Part shown: positions 26,001 through 35,678 of the stretch, piece after piece
How the letters are laid out: each line of letters opens with the position of its first letter
Numbering within the stretch: the stretch's first letter is position 1
Assembly (NCBI GenBank): GCA_050180895.1
Contig: JBFXDS010000015.1
Span: 1 to 64,000, forward strand
Length of the DNA: 64,000 nt
Direction of reading: 5' to 3'
From: JBGPEQ01 sp050180895
Lineage (GTDB): Bacteria > Pseudomonadota > Alphaproteobacteria > Dongiales > Dongiaceae
The notes under the pieces: model-generated
The model's database searches: none
What the model saw: the letters and a program-made list of their open reading frames with translations, nothing else
Told to the model about the DNA's origin: nothing
Translations under genes and position numbers: made by a program

Positions 26001-28032
26001 CGCGGGCGCGCGCGACTCGGTCCGTGCGCAGGCGCAGGAGGTTGCCGCCGCCGCCGCAGCAGGCGCCGCCGCCGTGGCGGCGAAGCTCGGCAGCGAGGCC
26101 CAGTCCATCGGCACCCTGTTCGACCGCATGGCCGAGCAGGGCGAACGCCTGCAGGGCGTCACCCGCGAGCAGGCGTCCGAACTTGCCGCAGCGGCCGAGC
26201 AGGCCGCCGCCAGCTTCGGCGTCATCGCGGCCGCCGCGCAGGATCAAACGGGGTCGCTGAAGGCGACGCTGGCCGATGGCCGGCGCGAGGCCGCCGAGGC
26301 GGCGACCGTGCTGAGACGGGAGTTCGCCGCATTGACGACCTCCCTGCGTGACGTGGTCGCCGAGGGCGCCGCCGGATTGAAGGCCGTCACGAGCGAAGCC
26401 GCGGAGCACACCGCGCGCCTCGTCGCCATGGTCGAGCGCGAGCGCGAGCAGCTCGCCCGCACCGTGGCCGCGGCGGAATCGGATACCGCCTCGTTGCGCG
26501 GCGCCCTGCGCCAGCAGCTCGACGACATCTCGGCAGCGGCGGCGCGCGTCACCGCGGACACGTCCGGCATCGGCGCCGCGTTCGAGGGGCATGCCGCCGG
26601 CCTCATCCAGGCGGCGCGGACGGCAGGCGAGGAGGCGGCCAATCTGCGCGCGATCCTCGATCAGCAGGCCGCGGATCTCTCGAATGTCTTCGCCCGCGCC
26701 GCGGCGGGCAGCCAGGAGGTGCAGCGCCTGGTGACGGCGCAGGCGGAATCCCTGCAGTCGGCGGTCGAGGCGACCGAGGCGCGGATGGCCGGCATGGCGC
26801 AGGCGCTGGCCGGACGCGTCGGCGAGATCCAGGCCGCGGTCAACGAGGCCGGCGCGCGGATGGAGTCGACCGGCGCAGGCTGGCGGCAGCAGGCCGATGC
26901 CATCGTTGCGACGACGGCGAGCGCCGTCGAGCGCGTCGAGTCGGTCAACCAGGCCCTGCGCTCGCAGGCCGAAGAGGTCGGCATGGCGACGGCCCAGGGC
27001 ATCGGCCGCATCGACGAGTTGCGGACGACCGTGCGGTCGCTGGTCGGCGAGGTGGCGGTGGCCGCCGGCGATGCGGTCCGCCAGGCCATGGAGATCGGCC
27101 GCGACGCCCGCGAGGACGCCCAGTCGCTGATGCAGGCGATGCACGGCACGGTCGATCAGCTCGGCGGCGTCAAGTCCGCGGTCGGCCAGGAGATCGCCGA
27201 CCTCGCGCGCATCATCACCGAGATCCGGACGCTCGCTGCCGATGCCAGGGCCGGCGTCGGCCAGCAGGCGGCGGAGCTGACGGCGGCGTTGGCGGCGGCG
27301 CGCGCCGACGGGATCGCCGTCCATGAGGAGATCCACAACCAAGCCGCCGACATCACCGGCGTCGTCGAGCAGGTCAACCTGCGCATGGCCGAGATCGGCG
27401 ACCTGCTGGACCGCCGCGGCGAGTCGCTGATCGCCGCCGCCGACCGCGCGCTCGCCCGCGCCGGCGAGCTCGGCGCCGTCTTCGAGAAGCAGTCGGTCAT
27501 GCTCGGCGGCGCCGTCACCCAGGCGGCGACCGCGGCCGAGGACCTGGCGCAGCATCTGCGCGCCGAGAGCGAGAGCCTGGCGCAGACGGCGGCGGTCATC
27601 GCCGAGCGCACGGAAGCCCTGCAGCGCAACCAGCAGCGCACCGTGCGCGACCAGTTCCTGCGCACCGCCTCGTCGATGATCGACGAGCTCAACACGCTCG
27701 CCCTCGACATCCACCGGCTGCTCGATTCCGACATCCCCGAGGACATCTGGAAGGCGTACCGCCAGGGCGACCGCTCGGTCTTCGCCCGCCGCCTGTTCCG
27801 CCTCAAGGACAGCTACACCATTCCCGCGATCGAGCAGCGCTACGACCGCGACGACCGCTTCCGCGACATGGTCACGCGCTACATGGGCAAGTTCGAGGAC
27901 CTGCTGCGCGAATCCAACACCGCCGATCCCGAGTCCGTCCTCAACGCCACCTTCATCACCGCCGACGTCGGCAAGCTCTACCTCGTCCTCTCCCGCTCCC
28001 TCGACCGCACCGGCCACCGCAAGGCGAGCTGA
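23050..28032 (+). CDS. Giant membrane-anchored coiled-coil protein with tandem 47/51-residue repeats
   Basis: 1660 residues. Residues about 12-32 and 48-68 are two membrane segments around a short L-S-P-G-D-L-G-G-V-I-A-G turn. Residues 227-900 are 14 tandem alanine-rich repeats (see the repeat entry), followed by less regular coiled coil to about 1525. Residues 1530-1660 form a charged, well-folded domain with I-D-E-L-N-T-L-A, Y-R-Q-G-D-R-S-V-F-A-R-R-L, M-V-T-R-Y-M-G-K-F-E-D-L-L and a final T-A-D-V-G-K-L-Y-L-V-L. The TM segment and C-terminal domain resemble conserved uncharacterised Rhodospirillales proteins; the long repeat rod varies. The layout resembles a chemoreceptor or tether but no signalling motif is present. 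It starts nine bases after scpA, so it is probably in its transcript. Confidence 0.85.
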   Translation: MVLLTKPPSSRSVIVPALAVAWLVAVGIYLQWRFGLANVFALSPGDLGGVIAGIVAPLAVLGVIVMLTGWGRESHGAPTLDRVGGSAGVALDQAAAVTAELRRQAEALRDSSTDATRAVAMTGQFYRQHSKEVAESAAQLTAAIEQLKQAMTAQAKDMSDLSKDLAGQRAGLVEAARAETTALAETVTVAAQGIAKTVRAQGEQLAGLVERTVAQGAAAQAALRDHAAALDSASQRSAARVAESLQGLAAHIDGTAAAAAARGDALRAETTRQADLLSTAASAALDRFKAALQTLEADIAGAVDAVTIRTDSLDAVVKDQAETLTAAAAAAAERFGDSLRGLESKMATATESVAEQGASLQQAVQVQADGLAVAATAAVARFKAAMRSLESDMTGAADAAAAKSASVQDSILLHADQLAAAAAAATDRFKESIAGLEGGIGAAVDAAAANSVAVEQNLQQAMRRHAEALTGAVAAGAERVNEAIAGIQRGMGAAVEAAAVRGASVEEALNKALQQQADRLALTSAAVTDGFRSAVAELQGEINATAEAAAAKGSSVQQVLQQAMQQHAEGLTATAAGATERFAAAIADMKRAIDQAVAAAAVKGTSVQEALTGAVQTHADGLTGAAAAIVDQVRDSIAKLQDSMLAAMESAATGSASVQQALQRQSEGLAGSATTIIDRFKQEVGSLEAGMDAAASAAAARSAAVQDSILLHADDLAGAAKSAADRFREAVDELAGSIAAAVDTATARNESLQQAVTSQADGLDRASLAAAERLKAAAQNIESSLAATSASAAARVGSVEEGLQRQAEGLAGAAAAAAARFADVVQGLETSMTAAVDTAADQGRSVQQAMERHGDGLVQAAGVAADRFKRTIGDLDKSLVASLDQASARTAALEAATRAQVETTQAAAAAAAEQLRQALARQADEIAAVAGALEGRLASLPAAAGQQGDRMIAAATAAAERFKSESQAHLQQFADMSDRLAAQVAGARDSVRAQAQEVAAAAAAGAAAVAAKLGSEAQSIGTLFDRMAEQGERLQGVTREQASELAAAAEQAAASFGVIAAAAQDQTGSLKATLADGRREAAEAATVLRREFAALTTSLRDVVAEGAAGLKAVTSEAAEHTARLVAMVEREREQLARTVAAAESDTASLRGALRQQLDDISAAAARVTADTSGIGAAFEGHAAGLIQAARTAGEEAANLRAILDQQAADLSNVFARAAAGSQEVQRLVTAQAESLQSAVEATEARMAGMAQALAGRVGEIQAAVNEAGARMESTGAGWRQQADAIVATTASAVERVESVNQALRSQAEEVGMATAQGIGRIDELRTTVRSLVGEVAVAAGDAVRQAMEIGRDAREDAQSLMQAMHGTVDQLGGVKSAVGQEIADLARIITEIRTLAADARAGVGQQAAELTAALAAARADGIAVHEEIHNQAADITGVVEQVNLRMAEIGDLLDRRGESLIAAADRALARAGELGAVFEKQSVMLGGAVTQAATAAEDLAQHLRAESESLAQTAAVIAERTEALQRNQQRTVRDQFLRTASSMIDELNTLALDIHRLLDSDIPEDIWKAYRQGDRSVFARRLFRLKDSYTIPAIEQRYDRDDRFRDMVTRYMGKFEDLLRESNTADPESVLNATFITADVGKLYLVLSRSLDRTGHRKAS
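23728..25749 (+). repeat. Fourteen in-frame tandem repeats (141 or 153 bp) inside the giant gene
   Basis: Each unit encodes 47 residues, beginning A-[DE]-x-L, with [DE]-R-[FV] at positions 13-15, [LI]-[EQ] near 22-23, an alanine run near 28-35 and [SA]-[VL]-[QE] at 39-41, ending in Q or H. Units 5-8 (24292-25... region) carry four extra residues near the end, making 51. Counting unit by unit gives 4x47, 4x51, 6x47 residues, exactly 2022 bases from 23728 to 25749. A fifteenth, degenerate 47-residue unit follows. Four to five heptads per unit fit a continuous coiled coil. Confidence 0.85.
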
Positions 28033-28209
28033 CGATCGCGATTGCCGTTGCGGCGCGGTCGAAGCGAACCTACGGGAGTGTCCATGCGGAAACGTTCTAG
28101 GTGGCCAGCAGGATTGCAGAATTCAAACTGAGACACTGCCAGAAGATGTTCGCCCTTGTCCTTGGCTCGTGCTAGATTTAAGGGGTGTCATCCATTGGCG
28201 GGTCGTGTG

Positions 28210-28437
28210 ATGAAGTTGACTGCCGTGTTTCAGAAGACTCCCGAAGGGTACATCGGGTTCGTCGAAGAGTTGCCGGGCGCAAACGTCCAGGCGCGAACCC
28301 TGAAGGAAGCTCGCGAGAACCTGACTGAGGCCGTCGAACTCGTACTCGAAGCGAATCGCGCGCTCACCGAAGATCGTATTCGAGGAAAAGATGTGATCCG
28401 CGAGCGTCTGATTCTCGCGGCTCATGAAGCGTCGTGA
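28210..28437 (+). CDS. hicB: HicB-family antitoxin
   Basis: 75 residues. The N-terminal partial RNase-H-like fold of HicB is clear: M-K-L-T-A-V-F-Q-K-T-P-E-G-Y-I-G-F, then E-E-L-P-G-A-N-V-Q-A-R-T-L-K-E-A-R-E-N-L. It binds and silences HicA. There is no C-terminal DNA-binding helix of the long HicB type, so autoregulation would have to use this short form. The stop overlaps hicA by 14 bases. Local base composition is less GC-rich than the neighbours, consistent with acquisition. Confidence 0.85.
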   Translation: MKLTAVFQKTPEGYIGFVEELPGANVQARTLKEARENLTEAVELVLEANRALTEDRIRGKDVIRERLILAAHEAS

Positions 28438-28609
28438 TCTGATCCGCCGTCTTGAGCAACACGGGTGCGTGCTCCACCGCGAAGGCGCGAGGCATTCCGT
28501 CTATGTTAACCGGTCGCAGGGGAAGTCCTCGACCGTTCCGCGTCATCGAGAGATCAATGATCTCCTCGCCCGGAAGATTTGCCGCGACCTCGGCATCCCG
28601 GAGCCTTGA
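28424..28609 (+). CDS. hicA: HicA-family mRNA interferase toxin
   Basis: 61 residues, double-stranded-RNA-binding-like fold. K-R-R-D-L-I-R-R-L-E-Q-H-G-C opens the domain, and the catalytic histidine is H24 in G-A-R-H-S-V-Y; a final I-N-D-L-L-A-R-K-I-C-R-D-L-G-I is typical. HicA cleaves mRNA until bound by HicB. The gene order is antitoxin first, the reverse of the classic hicA-hicB order. It ends eight bases before the convergent recQ stop. Confidence 0.85.
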   Translation: MKRRDLIRRLEQHGCVLHREGARHSVYVNRSQGKSSTVPRHREINDLLARKICRDLGIPEP

Positions 28610-28617
28610 GCACACGC

Positions 28618-30432
<1,815 letters not shown>

Positions 30433-30439
30433 GGCGCCT

Positions 30440-30468
30440 GTCATATAAGCTATTCGGACGTTCGCCAA
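30440..30468 (-). promoter_or_regulatory. Possible promoter of recQ giving a leaderless transcript
   Basis: On the minus strand TTGGCG (30468-30463), a 17-base spacer, TATGAC (30445-30440). The ATG at 30432 falls seven bases past the -10 box, where transcription would begin. Confidence 0.4.
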
Positions 30469-30475
30469 TGCTGCA

Positions 30476-30723
30476 CGGCCGAGATTCGGAACCGCAGATG
30501 GACGCCGATGAAAGCGGATCGATGCCGGCGGAGAGTCACCTCCGCGAAACCAGACGTATGGGCCGGCTGCAAAGCGATTGTGCGTCCTTCCCCAGGTTTG
30601 ACCCGGGGACCAAGCTCAGGATGAGGGAGAGTTTTCGCGGCATAATGAAAGACCTCCCAACAGAGTCCCCTCTCCCCTTGTGGGAGAGGGATAGGGTGAG
30701 GGGTCTGGCGCCGGCAGGCGCCA
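30476..30723. repeat. Cluster of three dispersed repeats between recQ and the exporter gene
   Basis: In order: about 30484-30518, a piece of the GATGAACGCGGAT-type repeat (its relative is at 44560-44600); about 30581-30630, a partial copy of the CCTTCGAC...CAGGATG family in which the middle is replaced by CCCCAGGTTTGACCCGGGG; and 30664-30723, a CCTCTCCC...GGGAGAGG hairpin followed by the palindrome TGGCGCCGGCAGGCGCCA. The last combination recurs at 61963-62020. Apart from the recQ promoter, nothing else is visible in the 304 bases between genes. Confidence 0.6.
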
Positions 30724-30736
30724 ATGAATCGCCGCG

Positions 30737-32563
30737 ATGACCGCCGTCACCGATACCGGACAGCCCCGGACCGCCCAGCGCGCCGCCCTGCGGCAGCTGC
30801 TGCCGCATCTCTGGCCGGCGGACGACTGGGATCTGCGGGTGCGGGTGATGCTGGCGGTCGTGTTCCTGGTCGCCGCCAAGGTCGCCAACATCTATGTCCC
30901 CATTTTCTTCAAGGGCATGGTCGACGCGCTGTCGGTCAAGGCCGCGGTTATCGCCTTCCCGGTCGGCATGCTGCTCGCCTATGGCGGCGCCCGCGTGCTG
31001 TCGCAGACCTTCGCCGAGCTGCGCGACGGCGTCTTCGCCAAGGTGGCGCAGCGCGCCATTCGCCGCGTCGCCTTGCGCACCTTCGTCCACCTGCACCGGC
31101 TCAGCCTGCGCTTCCACCTAGAGCGGCAGACCGGCGGCCTGTCGCGCGTCATCGAGCGTGGCGCCAACGGCATCGAGTATTTCCTGTTCTTCGTCCTGTT
31201 CAATGTCGTGCCGACCCTGCTGGAGATCGCGCTGGTCTGCGGCATCCTCTGGAACTTCTACAATTTCTGGTTCGCGTTGGTCACCTTCGTCACCATCGTC
31301 GGCTACGTCGCCTATACGCTCGTCGTCACCGAATGGCGCATCAAGTTCCGCCGCCGCATGAACGAGGCCGACGAGGAGGCCAACACCAAGGCCATCGACA
31401 GTCTGCTCAACTACGAGACGGTCAAGTATTTCAGCAACGAGCAGCACGAGGCCCGCCGCTATGACGCGGCGTTGCAGGTCTACGAGAAGGCCGGCGTGAT
31501 GAGCCGCACCACCCTGTCGATGCTGAACATCGGCCAGGCCGTCATCATCGCCGTCGGCGTCACCATCATGATGGGCATGGCCGCCCGCGGCGCCGTCGCT
31601 GGCACCATGACCGTCGGCGATTTCGTGCTGGTCAACACCTACCTGATCCAGCTCTACATGCCGCTCAATTTCCTCGGCATGGTCTATCGCGAGATCCGCC
31701 AGGCGCTGATCGACATGGAGAAGATGTTCGGCCTGCTCCATGTCGACATCGAGGTCGAGGACAGACCGGCCGCGCCGCCGCTGCGCATCGCGCGCGGGGA
31801 GGTGGCGTTCGAGAGCGTAGAATTCGGCTACGATCCGCGCCGCCCGATCCTCAAGGGCGTCTCGTTCACGGTGCCGCCGGGCAGGACCGTCGCCATCGTC
31901 GGCCCCAGCGGCGCCGGCAAATCCACGATCTCGCGCCTGCTGTTCCGCTTCTACGACGTGAACGCCGGCCGCATCGCCATCGACGGCCAGGACATCCGCG
32001 ACGTGCAGCAGCAGAGTCTGCGCGCGGCCATCGGCATCGTCCCACAGGACACGGTGCTGTTCAACGACACGATCTACTACAACATCGCCTACGGCCGCCC
32101 CGATGCGACGAAGGACGAGGTCGAGCGGGCGGCGAAGCTGGCCCGCATCCACGACTTCGTGCTGGGCCTGCCCGACGGCTACAGGAGCATGGTCGGCGAG
32201 CGGGGCCTCAAGCTCTCCGGCGGCGAGAAGCAGCGCGTCGCCATCGCCCGCACCATCCTCAAGCGCCCGGCGATCCTGCTGTTCGACGAGGCCACGTCGG
32301 CATTGGACACGCACACCGAGAAAGAGATTCAGAAGAGCCTGCGCGAGGTCTCGGCCGACCGCACCACGCTGATCATCGCCCACCGCCTCTCGACCGTGAT
32401 CCATGCCGACGAGATCATCGTGCTGGAGGAGGGCCGCATCGTCGAGCGCGGCCGCCACGCCGAGCTGCTAGCCCATGCCGGCAAGTACGCCGCCATGTGG
32501 CATCGCCAGCAGGAGGCGGCGGAGCAGGGAGCCGCGAAGAAAGTCATAGCGGCCGCGAAGTAG
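30737..32563 (+). CDS. Atm1-type ABC exporter (fused membrane and ATPase domains)
   Basis: 608 residues, the same size as the Novosphingobium Atm1 protein. Six membrane helices fill residues about 35-330, with I-K-F-R-R-R-M-N-E-A-D and N-Y-E-T-V-K-Y-F-S-N-E as in mitochondrial Atm1 and bacterial homologues. The ATPase has Walker A G-P-S-G-A-G-K-S-T, signature L-S-G-G-E-K-Q-R-V-A, Walker B I-L-L-F-D-E-A-T-S-A-L-D and the H-loop. Family members export glutathione-linked compounds, such as metal conjugates or sulfur species for Fe-S assembly, from the cytoplasm. It functions as a homodimer. Monocistronic. Confidence 0.88.
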   Translation: MTAVTDTGQPRTAQRAALRQLLPHLWPADDWDLRVRVMLAVVFLVAAKVANIYVPIFFKGMVDALSVKAAVIAFPVGMLLAYGGARVLSQTFAELRDGVFAKVAQRAIRRVALRTFVHLHRLSLRFHLERQTGGLSRVIERGANGIEYFLFFVLFNVVPTLLEIALVCGILWNFYNFWFALVTFVTIVGYVAYTLVVTEWRIKFRRRMNEADEEANTKAIDSLLNYETVKYFSNEQHEARRYDAALQVYEKAGVMSRTTLSMLNIGQAVIIAVGVTIMMGMAARGAVAGTMTVGDFVLVNTYLIQLYMPLNFLGMVYREIRQALIDMEKMFGLLHVDIEVEDRPAAPPLRIARGEVAFESVEFGYDPRRPILKGVSFTVPPGRTVAIVGPSGAGKSTISRLLFRFYDVNAGRIAIDGQDIRDVQQQSLRAAIGIVPQDTVLFNDTIYYNIAYGRPDATKDEVERAAKLARIHDFVLGLPDGYRSMVGERGLKLSGGEKQRVAIARTILKRPAILLFDEATSALDTHTEKEIQKSLREVSADRTTLIIAHRLSTVIHADEIIVLEEGRIVERGRHAELLAHAGKYAAMWHRQQEAAEQGAAKKVIAAAK

Positions 32564-32614
32564 CGTCTTTGCGTGCCGCGGCCTCGCCGCTGCCGGCGCG
32601 TGAGAACAGCTGAC

Positions 32615-32628
32615 TTGACGATCGTCAA
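32615..32628. promoter_or_regulatory. FixK/FNR-like binding site TTGACGATCGTCAA
   Basis: A perfect 14-base palindrome of the form TTGAC-N4-GTCAA, within the FixK-type consensus TTGA[CT]-N4-[GA]TCAA. It lies 84 bases upstream of napE in an otherwise plain 148-base leader. Control of nap by a low-oxygen CRP/FNR-family regulator is inferred. Confidence 0.6.
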
Positions 32629-32711
32629 TCAGGCCCCAAAGTGCCTAGTGACGGCCGAGGCATGCCTGAGGTAGAACCCTTTCGATCGTGTGTTTGTTGG
32701 GGAGTTCCCGG

Positions 32712-32897
32712 ATGGCCGACGACCCCACATCGGCGCCCGCGGCCGGCAGTTCCACGCGGCGTGACGAGCTGCTGACCTTCCTCCTCTTAACCGTCGTCAT
32801 CGCGCCCGCGCTCGTCGTGGCCTTCGTCGGAAGCTACGGCTTGTGCGTCTGGCTCTACCAGGCCATCGCCGGACCCCCTGGGCCGCCGCCTGGCTGA
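32712..32897 (+). CDS. napE: Periplasmic nitrate reductase accessory protein NapE
   Basis: 61 residues with one membrane helix. The family pattern R-R-D-E-L-L-T-F-L-L-L-T precedes the helix and G-S-Y-G-L-C-V-W-L-Y-Q follows, ending in the G-P-P-G tail common in NapE. The role is unclear, but the gene typically leads nap operons in Alphaproteobacteria. Three bases separate it from napD. The first ATG of the family-like part, at 32712, is used. Confidence 0.85.
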   Translation: MADDPTSAPAAGSSTRRDELLTFLLLTVVIAPALVVAFVGSYGLCVWLYQAIAGPPGPPPG

Positions 32898-32900
32898 GCG

Positions 32901-33167
32901 ATGCAGTCCGGCGAGTTCCACGTCTCCAGCATCGTCGTGCAGGCCCGGCCGGCGTCCTTGCCGGCGGTGACGGCCGCCATCGCGGCGCTTCCCGGCGCCG
33001 AGGTGCATGGCGTGGATCCCCGAGGCAAGCTGGTCGTCGTGGTGACGGCCCACAGCGAGCGGGCGATCGGCGATCGCCTTCAAACGATCAATTCCATGGA
33101 CGGCGTCTTCACGGCGTCGCTCGTCTTTCATGCCATGGACGAAGGGGTAGAGGGAGGACGACCATGA
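32901..33167 (+). CDS. napD: NapD, chaperone for NapA
   Basis: 88 residues, ferredoxin-like fold. NapD binds the twin-arginine signal of NapA and holds it in the cytoplasm until the cofactors are in. Typical opening V-S-S-I-V-V-Q-A-R-P and later G-V-D-P-R-G-K-L-V-V-V-V. The stop overlaps the napA ATG by the four-base ATGA. Confidence 0.9.
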   Translation: MQSGEFHVSSIVVQARPASLPAVTAAIAALPGAEVHGVDPRGKLVVVVTAHSERAIGDRLQTINSMDGVFTASLVFHAMDEGVEGGRP

Positions 33168-35668
33168 TCGGACCAGCGCTCGGGCGGCGTGATCTCCTGA
33201 AGGCGCAGGCCGCCGCCATTGCGGCCGCGGCCGCCGGCATCGCGTTGCCGGCCGCGGCGCAGAACGTCGTGACGGACGCCGCGCGTAGCCAGCTCCAATG
33301 GTCGAAGGCGCCCTGCCGCTTCTGCGGCACCGGCTGCAGCGTGATGGTCGCGACGCGCGACAACCGCGTGGTGGCGACCCACGGCGACATCAAGTCGGAG
33401 GTCAATCGCGGCCTCAATTGCGTCAAGGGCTACTTCCTGTCGAAGATCATGTACGGGCGCGACCGCCTGACCGTGCCGCTGCTGCGCAAGACGAACGGCG
33501 TGTACGATAAGAACGGCAGCTTCGAGCCGGTCTCCTGGGACGAGGCGTTCACGGTAATGGCGGAGAAGTTCAAGGCGGCGCTGCGCGCGAAGGGACCGAC
33601 GGCCGTCGGCATGTTCGGATCGGGCCAGTGGACGATCTGGGAGGGTTACGCGGCCGTCAAGCTGATGAAGGCCGGCTTCCGCTCCAACAACATCGATCCC
33701 AACGCCCGGCATTGCATGGCGTCCGCGGTCGGCGGGTTCATGCGCACCTTCGGCATGGACGAGCCGATGGGCTGCTACGACGACATCGAGGCCACGGACG
33801 CCTTCGTGCTCTGGGGCTCGAACATGGCGGAGATGCACCCGATCCTGTGGACCCGCGTCACCGACCGCCGGCTGAGCGCCCCGCATGTCAAGGTCGCCGT
33901 GCTTTCCACCTTCGAGCACCGCTGCTTCGACCTCGCCGACATTCCCATGGTCTTCGTGCCGCAGTCGGACCTGGCGATCCTCAACTACATCGCCCATCAC
34001 ATCATCGCGACCGGCCGCGTCAACAAGGACTTCGTCGACAGGCACACGATATTCCGCCGCGGCGTTACCGATATCGGCTACGGCCTGCGGCCCGAGCACC
34101 CGAAGGAAGCGCCCGCCCGCAACCGCGCGGATCCCAACGCGGCCTCGGACATGACCTACGAGGAGTATGCGGCCTTCGTCGGCGAATACACGCTCGACAG
34201 GGCGCACGAGATGTCGGGCGTGCCAAAGGAGCGGCTGGAGGCGCTGGCCGAGCTCTATGCCGATCCGAAGACCAAGGTCGTGTCGTTCTGGACCATGGGG
34301 TTCAACCAGCACACGCGCGGCGTCTGGTGCAACAACCTCGTCTACAACCTGCACCTGCTGACGGGGAAGATCGCCGAGCCCGGCAACAGCCCCTTCTCGC
34401 TGACCGGCCAGCCCTCGGCCTGCGGCACGGCGCGCGAGGTCGGCACCTTCTCCCACCGCCTGCCGGCCGATCTCCTCGTCGCCAATCCGGAACACCGGGC
34501 CGCGGCGGAGCACATCTGGCGGCTGCCGGACGGCACCGTTCCCGAAACGCCCGGCTATCACGCGGTCGAGCAGAACCGCATGCTGTGCGACGGCAAGCTG
34601 AACGCCTACTGGGTCCAGGTGAACAACAACATGCAGGCGGCGGCGAACTGCAACGAGGAGACGCTGCCGGGCTACCGCAATCCCGAGAACTTCATCGTCG
34701 TGTCGGAGGTCTACCCCACGGTGACGGCGCAGGCGGCCGATCTGGTGCTGCCCTCGGCCATGTGGGTGGAGAAGGAAGGCGCCTACGGCAATGCCGAGCG
34801 GCGCACGCAGTTCTGGCATCAGCTGGTGCAGGCGCCGGGCGAGGCGCGGTCCGACCTCTGGCAGATCGTCGAGTTCTCGAAGCGGTTCGCGGTCGAGGAG
34901 GTGTGGCCGGAGGAGCTGCTGGCCAAGACGCCGGATTATCGCGGAAAGACGCTCTTCGACGTTCTGTTTCGCAACGGCCAGGTGGACAGGTTCCCGGCCG
35001 AGGCGGCCGATTCCGGCTACGACAACGACGAAGCGGCTGCGTTCGGCTTCTACCTGCAGAAAGGGCTCTTCGAGGAATATGCGAGCTTCGGCCGCGGCCA
35101 CGGGCACGATCTGGCCGATTTCGATCGCTATCACCAGGAGCGCGGCCTGCGCTGGCCGGTGGTCAACGGCCAGGAGACCAAATGGCGCTATCGCGAGGGC
35201 TACGACCCCTACGTGACGGCCGGCGCCGGGGTCGCCTTTTACGGCAACAAGGACGGCAAGGCGCGCATCTTCGCCCTGCCCTACGAGCCGCCGCCGGAGA
35301 TGCCGGACGGCGAGTACCCGTTCTGGCTCGTCACCGGGCGCGTGCTCGAGCATTGGCATTCCGGCAGCATGACCCAGCGCGTGCCGGAGCTGTACAAGGC
35401 CTTTCCCGACGCCGTCTGCTTCATGCAGCCGGACGATGCGCAGACGCTCGGCCTGCGGCGCGGCGACGAGGTCCGCGTCGTCTCACGGCGCGGTTATATC
35501 CGTACGCGGATCGAGACGCGCGGGCGCAACAAGATGCCGAAGGGCGTCGTGTTCGTGCCTTGGTTCGACGAGAGCCAGCTCATCAACAAGGTGACGCTCG
35601 ACGCCACCGACCCGATCTCGAAGCAGACCGACTACAAGAAATGTGCGGTCCGCGTTGAGCGGGCGTGA
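33164..35668 (+). CDS. napA: Periplasmic nitrate reductase catalytic subunit NapA
   Basis: 834 residues. Molybdopterin enzyme reducing nitrate to nitrite in the periplasm. Twin-arginine signal G-R-R-D-L-L-K at residues 7-13, cut near A-A-A-Q. The [4Fe-4S] cluster is bound by C51, C54, C58 and C86; the molybdenum ligand is C184 (A-R-H-C-M-A-S-A). The two-guanine-dinucleotide cofactor regions follow as in other NapA proteins. It takes electrons from NapB and NapC. Co-translated with napD; napB starts 11 bases later. Confidence 0.96.
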   Translation: MIGPALGRRDLLKAQAAAIAAAAAGIALPAAAQNVVTDAARSQLQWSKAPCRFCGTGCSVMVATRDNRVVATHGDIKSEVNRGLNCVKGYFLSKIMYGRDRLTVPLLRKTNGVYDKNGSFEPVSWDEAFTVMAEKFKAALRAKGPTAVGMFGSGQWTIWEGYAAVKLMKAGFRSNNIDPNARHCMASAVGGFMRTFGMDEPMGCYDDIEATDAFVLWGSNMAEMHPILWTRVTDRRLSAPHVKVAVLSTFEHRCFDLADIPMVFVPQSDLAILNYIAHHIIATGRVNKDFVDRHTIFRRGVTDIGYGLRPEHPKEAPARNRADPNAASDMTYEEYAAFVGEYTLDRAHEMSGVPKERLEALAELYADPKTKVVSFWTMGFNQHTRGVWCNNLVYNLHLLTGKIAEPGNSPFSLTGQPSACGTAREVGTFSHRLPADLLVANPEHRAAAEHIWRLPDGTVPETPGYHAVEQNRMLCDGKLNAYWVQVNNNMQAAANCNEETLPGYRNPENFIVVSEVYPTVTAQAADLVLPSAMWVEKEGAYGNAERRTQFWHQLVQAPGEARSDLWQIVEFSKRFAVEEVWPEELLAKTPDYRGKTLFDVLFRNGQVDRFPAEAADSGYDNDEAAAFGFYLQKGLFEEYASFGRGHGHDLADFDRYHQERGLRWPVVNGQETKWRYREGYDPYVTAGAGVAFYGNKDGKARIFALPYEPPPEMPDGEYPFWLVTGRVLEHWHSGSMTQRVPELYKAFPDAVCFMQPDDAQTLGLRRGDEVRVVSRRGYIRTRIETRGRNKMPKGVVFVPWFDESQLINKVTLDATDPISKQTDYKKCAVRVERA

Positions 35669-35678
35669 GGAGGCGGCC

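Noticed and set aside
24103..28017. A 1304-codon open frame on the minus strand
   Set aside because: It is fully antisense to the coiled-coil gene. Its product is low-complexity R/G/H/L-rich, and it exists because GC-rich alanine codons leave the opposite strand free of stops.
28149..28178. Promoter for hicBA (TTCGCC / TAGATT)
   Set aside because: The -35 element is poor and the better TTGTCC is only 11 bases from TAGATT, so no confident call was made.
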